Shown here piece by piece: positions 5,116 through 5,833 of a DNA stretch of 5,833 bases. Source of the DNA: a bacterium (GTDB lineage Bacteria; Actinomycetota; Thermoleophilia; Solirubrobacterales; 70-9); contig PKER01000013.1 of NCBI GenBank assembly GCA_002919115.1, positions 1-5,833 on the forward strand, in the 5' to 3' direction. Positions within the stretch are counted from its first letter, which is position 1, and each line of letters opens with the position of its first letter. Below the pieces are notes generated by a model. The model made no database searches and had not been told where the DNA came from. It saw only the letters and a program-made list of their open reading frames with translations. The translations under genes and the position numbers were made by a program.

Positions 5116-5833
5116 ATGCCGAATTCTACGCTGAGCAAAAGGGTTGCGAGCGGTCCGGCCGCCGCCCGCGGGCGTCCCGGCGGGCGCTCCGCTAGGCCCT
5201 TCGCGCTCGCGGCTGTCGCGCTCGCGGGGCTCGCCGCGGTCAGCCTGCTGGCGCCGTTCGCGCCGGTGTTCGACCCCTGGGGCTGGCTGGTCTGGGCGCG
5301 CGAGCTCGGCCACTTGGACCTGGACACCTCGGCTGGCCCGTCGTGGAAGCCGCTGCCCGTGCTGGTCTCGGTGCCGTTCGCGTGGGCGGGCGAGGTCGCG
5401 CCGCAATTGTGGCTTTTCATCGCGCGCTGGGGCTGGCTCGCGGTGGCCCCGCTCGCCGGCGTGCTCGCCTGGCGGCTCGAGGGGTCGCGGGGCCGCCGCG
5501 CCGCGTGGGCGGCGGGCCTCGCCGCGGTGGGCACGCTGCTTCTGCACGACTCGTTCACGCCGTGGGCGCGGCAGTTCGCGGGCGGGCTCTCCGAGCCGCT
5601 GCTCGTGACCCTCGTCCTCGCCGCCGTGCTCGCCGCGCTCGCGCGCAGGCCCGTCCTCGCCGCGAGCCTGGGTTGGCTCGTCTGCCTGATCCGCCCGGAG
5701 GCGTGGCCGTTCGCCGCGGGCTACGCGTGGCGTGAGGCGCGCGCGGGGCGCCTGCGGGCGTGGCCGGTGGCGGTGGGGGCAGTGCTCGTCGCCGTGCTGT
5801 GGTTCGGGCCCGACCTGCTCGGCGCGGGCGACG
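5116..5833 (+). CDS. Multi-pass membrane protein, GT-C glycosyltransferase-like, N-terminal part
   Basis: The open frame from ATG 5116 continues through the right edge, giving 239 residues of an incomplete protein. A basic cytoplasmic N-terminus (residues 1-28, many Arg and Lys) precedes a first membrane segment near 29-52. A loop with FDPWGWLVWARELGHLDLDT (52-71) and SWKPLPV (76-82) follows. Further hydrophobic segments lie near 96-119, 128-144, 160-177, 180-192 and 214-232, with LIRPEAWPF at 191-199. An acidic residue in the first outer loop (D53) and this arrangement resemble GT-C fold, polyprenyl-phosphate-sugar-dependent glycosyltransferases of actinobacteria. That assignment rests on general resemblance, not on a decisive motif. 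GC-rich third positions and an in-frame stop at 5089-5091 support the gene and its start. AAGG at 5102-5105 is a fair ribosome binding site. Codons just after the start are less GC-rich than the rest, where the divergent importer's promoter would lie. No functional link with iron import is evident. Confidence 0.85.
   Translation, partial: MPNSTLSKRVASGPAAARGRPGGRSARPFALAAVALAGLAAVSLLAPFAPVFDPWGWLVWARELGHLDLDTSAGPSWKPLPVLVSVPFAWAGEVAPQLWLFIARWGWLAVAPLAGVLAWRLEGSRGRRAAWAAGLAAVGTLLLHDSFTPWARQFAGGLSEPLLVTLVLAAVLAALARRPVLAASLGWLVCLIRPEAWPFAAGYAWREARAGRLRAWPVAVGAVLVAVLWFGPDLLGAGD
5123..5128 (-). promoter_or_regulatory. Candidate -10 element for the importer operon
   Basis: On the minus strand TAGAAT matches the TATAAT consensus at five of six positions and sits in a rare AT-richer patch. 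It ends 12 bases before the lipoprotein ATG, so a start about 7 bases downstream would leave a leader of roughly five bases, essentially leaderless. This agrees with the missing Shine-Dalgarno. No good -35 hexamer is found at 16-18 bp, so the call is tentative. It lies within codons 3-5 of the divergent membrane gene. Confidence 0.3.

Noticed and set aside
5110..5128. Possible IdeR/DtxR iron box starting TTAGG between the divergent genes
   Set aside because: Only the first half (TTAGG) fits; about 10 of 19 positions match the consensus and the second half is poor. It would be attractive for an iron operon but is not supported.
5001..5558. 185- and 145-residue minus-strand frames over the membrane gene start
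   Set aside because: They are antisense to the membrane protein, Arg/Pro/Ala-rich, and have no coherent hydrophobic or domain pattern, while the plus-strand frame gives a clean multi-pass membrane protein.

Overview
This is a high-GC window (roughly 70% or more by eye) with strong G/C preference at third codon positions. Codon use, the lipoprotein signal, and the style of the membrane protein at the right edge fit a high-GC actinobacterium. Thermoleophilia/Solirubrobacterales-like would be my guess, but nothing in the sequence fixes the taxon. I see no RNA genes, insertion sequences, CRISPR arrays or phage genes.

Layout from left to right: (1) positions 1-216 hold an ambiguous edge. The better reading is the 5' part of an unrecognised minus-strand gene starting at a GTG 20 bp after the thioesterase stop. 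A competing plus-strand reading gives a gene ending at 57. (2) 237-1343, minus: a protein with two fused PaaI-type hotdog thioesterase domains. (3) 1344-1442: a short gap with a 12-bp direct repeat, an 18-bp near-palindrome and a small hairpin over the thioesterase start codon. (4) 1443-5110, minus: a compact three-gene ABC importer operon, transcribed lipoprotein, then two-domain permease, then ATPase with TOBE-like tail. The lipoprotein-permease gap is 3 bp, and permease and ATPase overlap by 4 bp (GTGA). (5) 5116 to the right edge, plus: the N-terminal 239 residues of a multi-pass membrane protein that looks like a GT-C fold glycosyltransferase.

The importer resembles the Fbp/Afu/Fut ferric-iron family. 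The lipoprotein would capture the substrate outside the membrane and deliver it to the fused permease, driven by the ATPase. The lipoprotein keeps the paired tyrosines that bind Fe(III) in this family, but the His and Glu ligands of the neisserial protein appear replaced. The importer and the membrane protein are divergent, with start codons only 5 bp apart, so each promoter must lie inside the other gene's coding sequence.

I did not find a clearly new biological system. The points most worth a second look are the asymmetric tandem hotdog active sites, the crowded divergent start region, the repeats at 1364-1430, and a local patch of rare codons in the permease.
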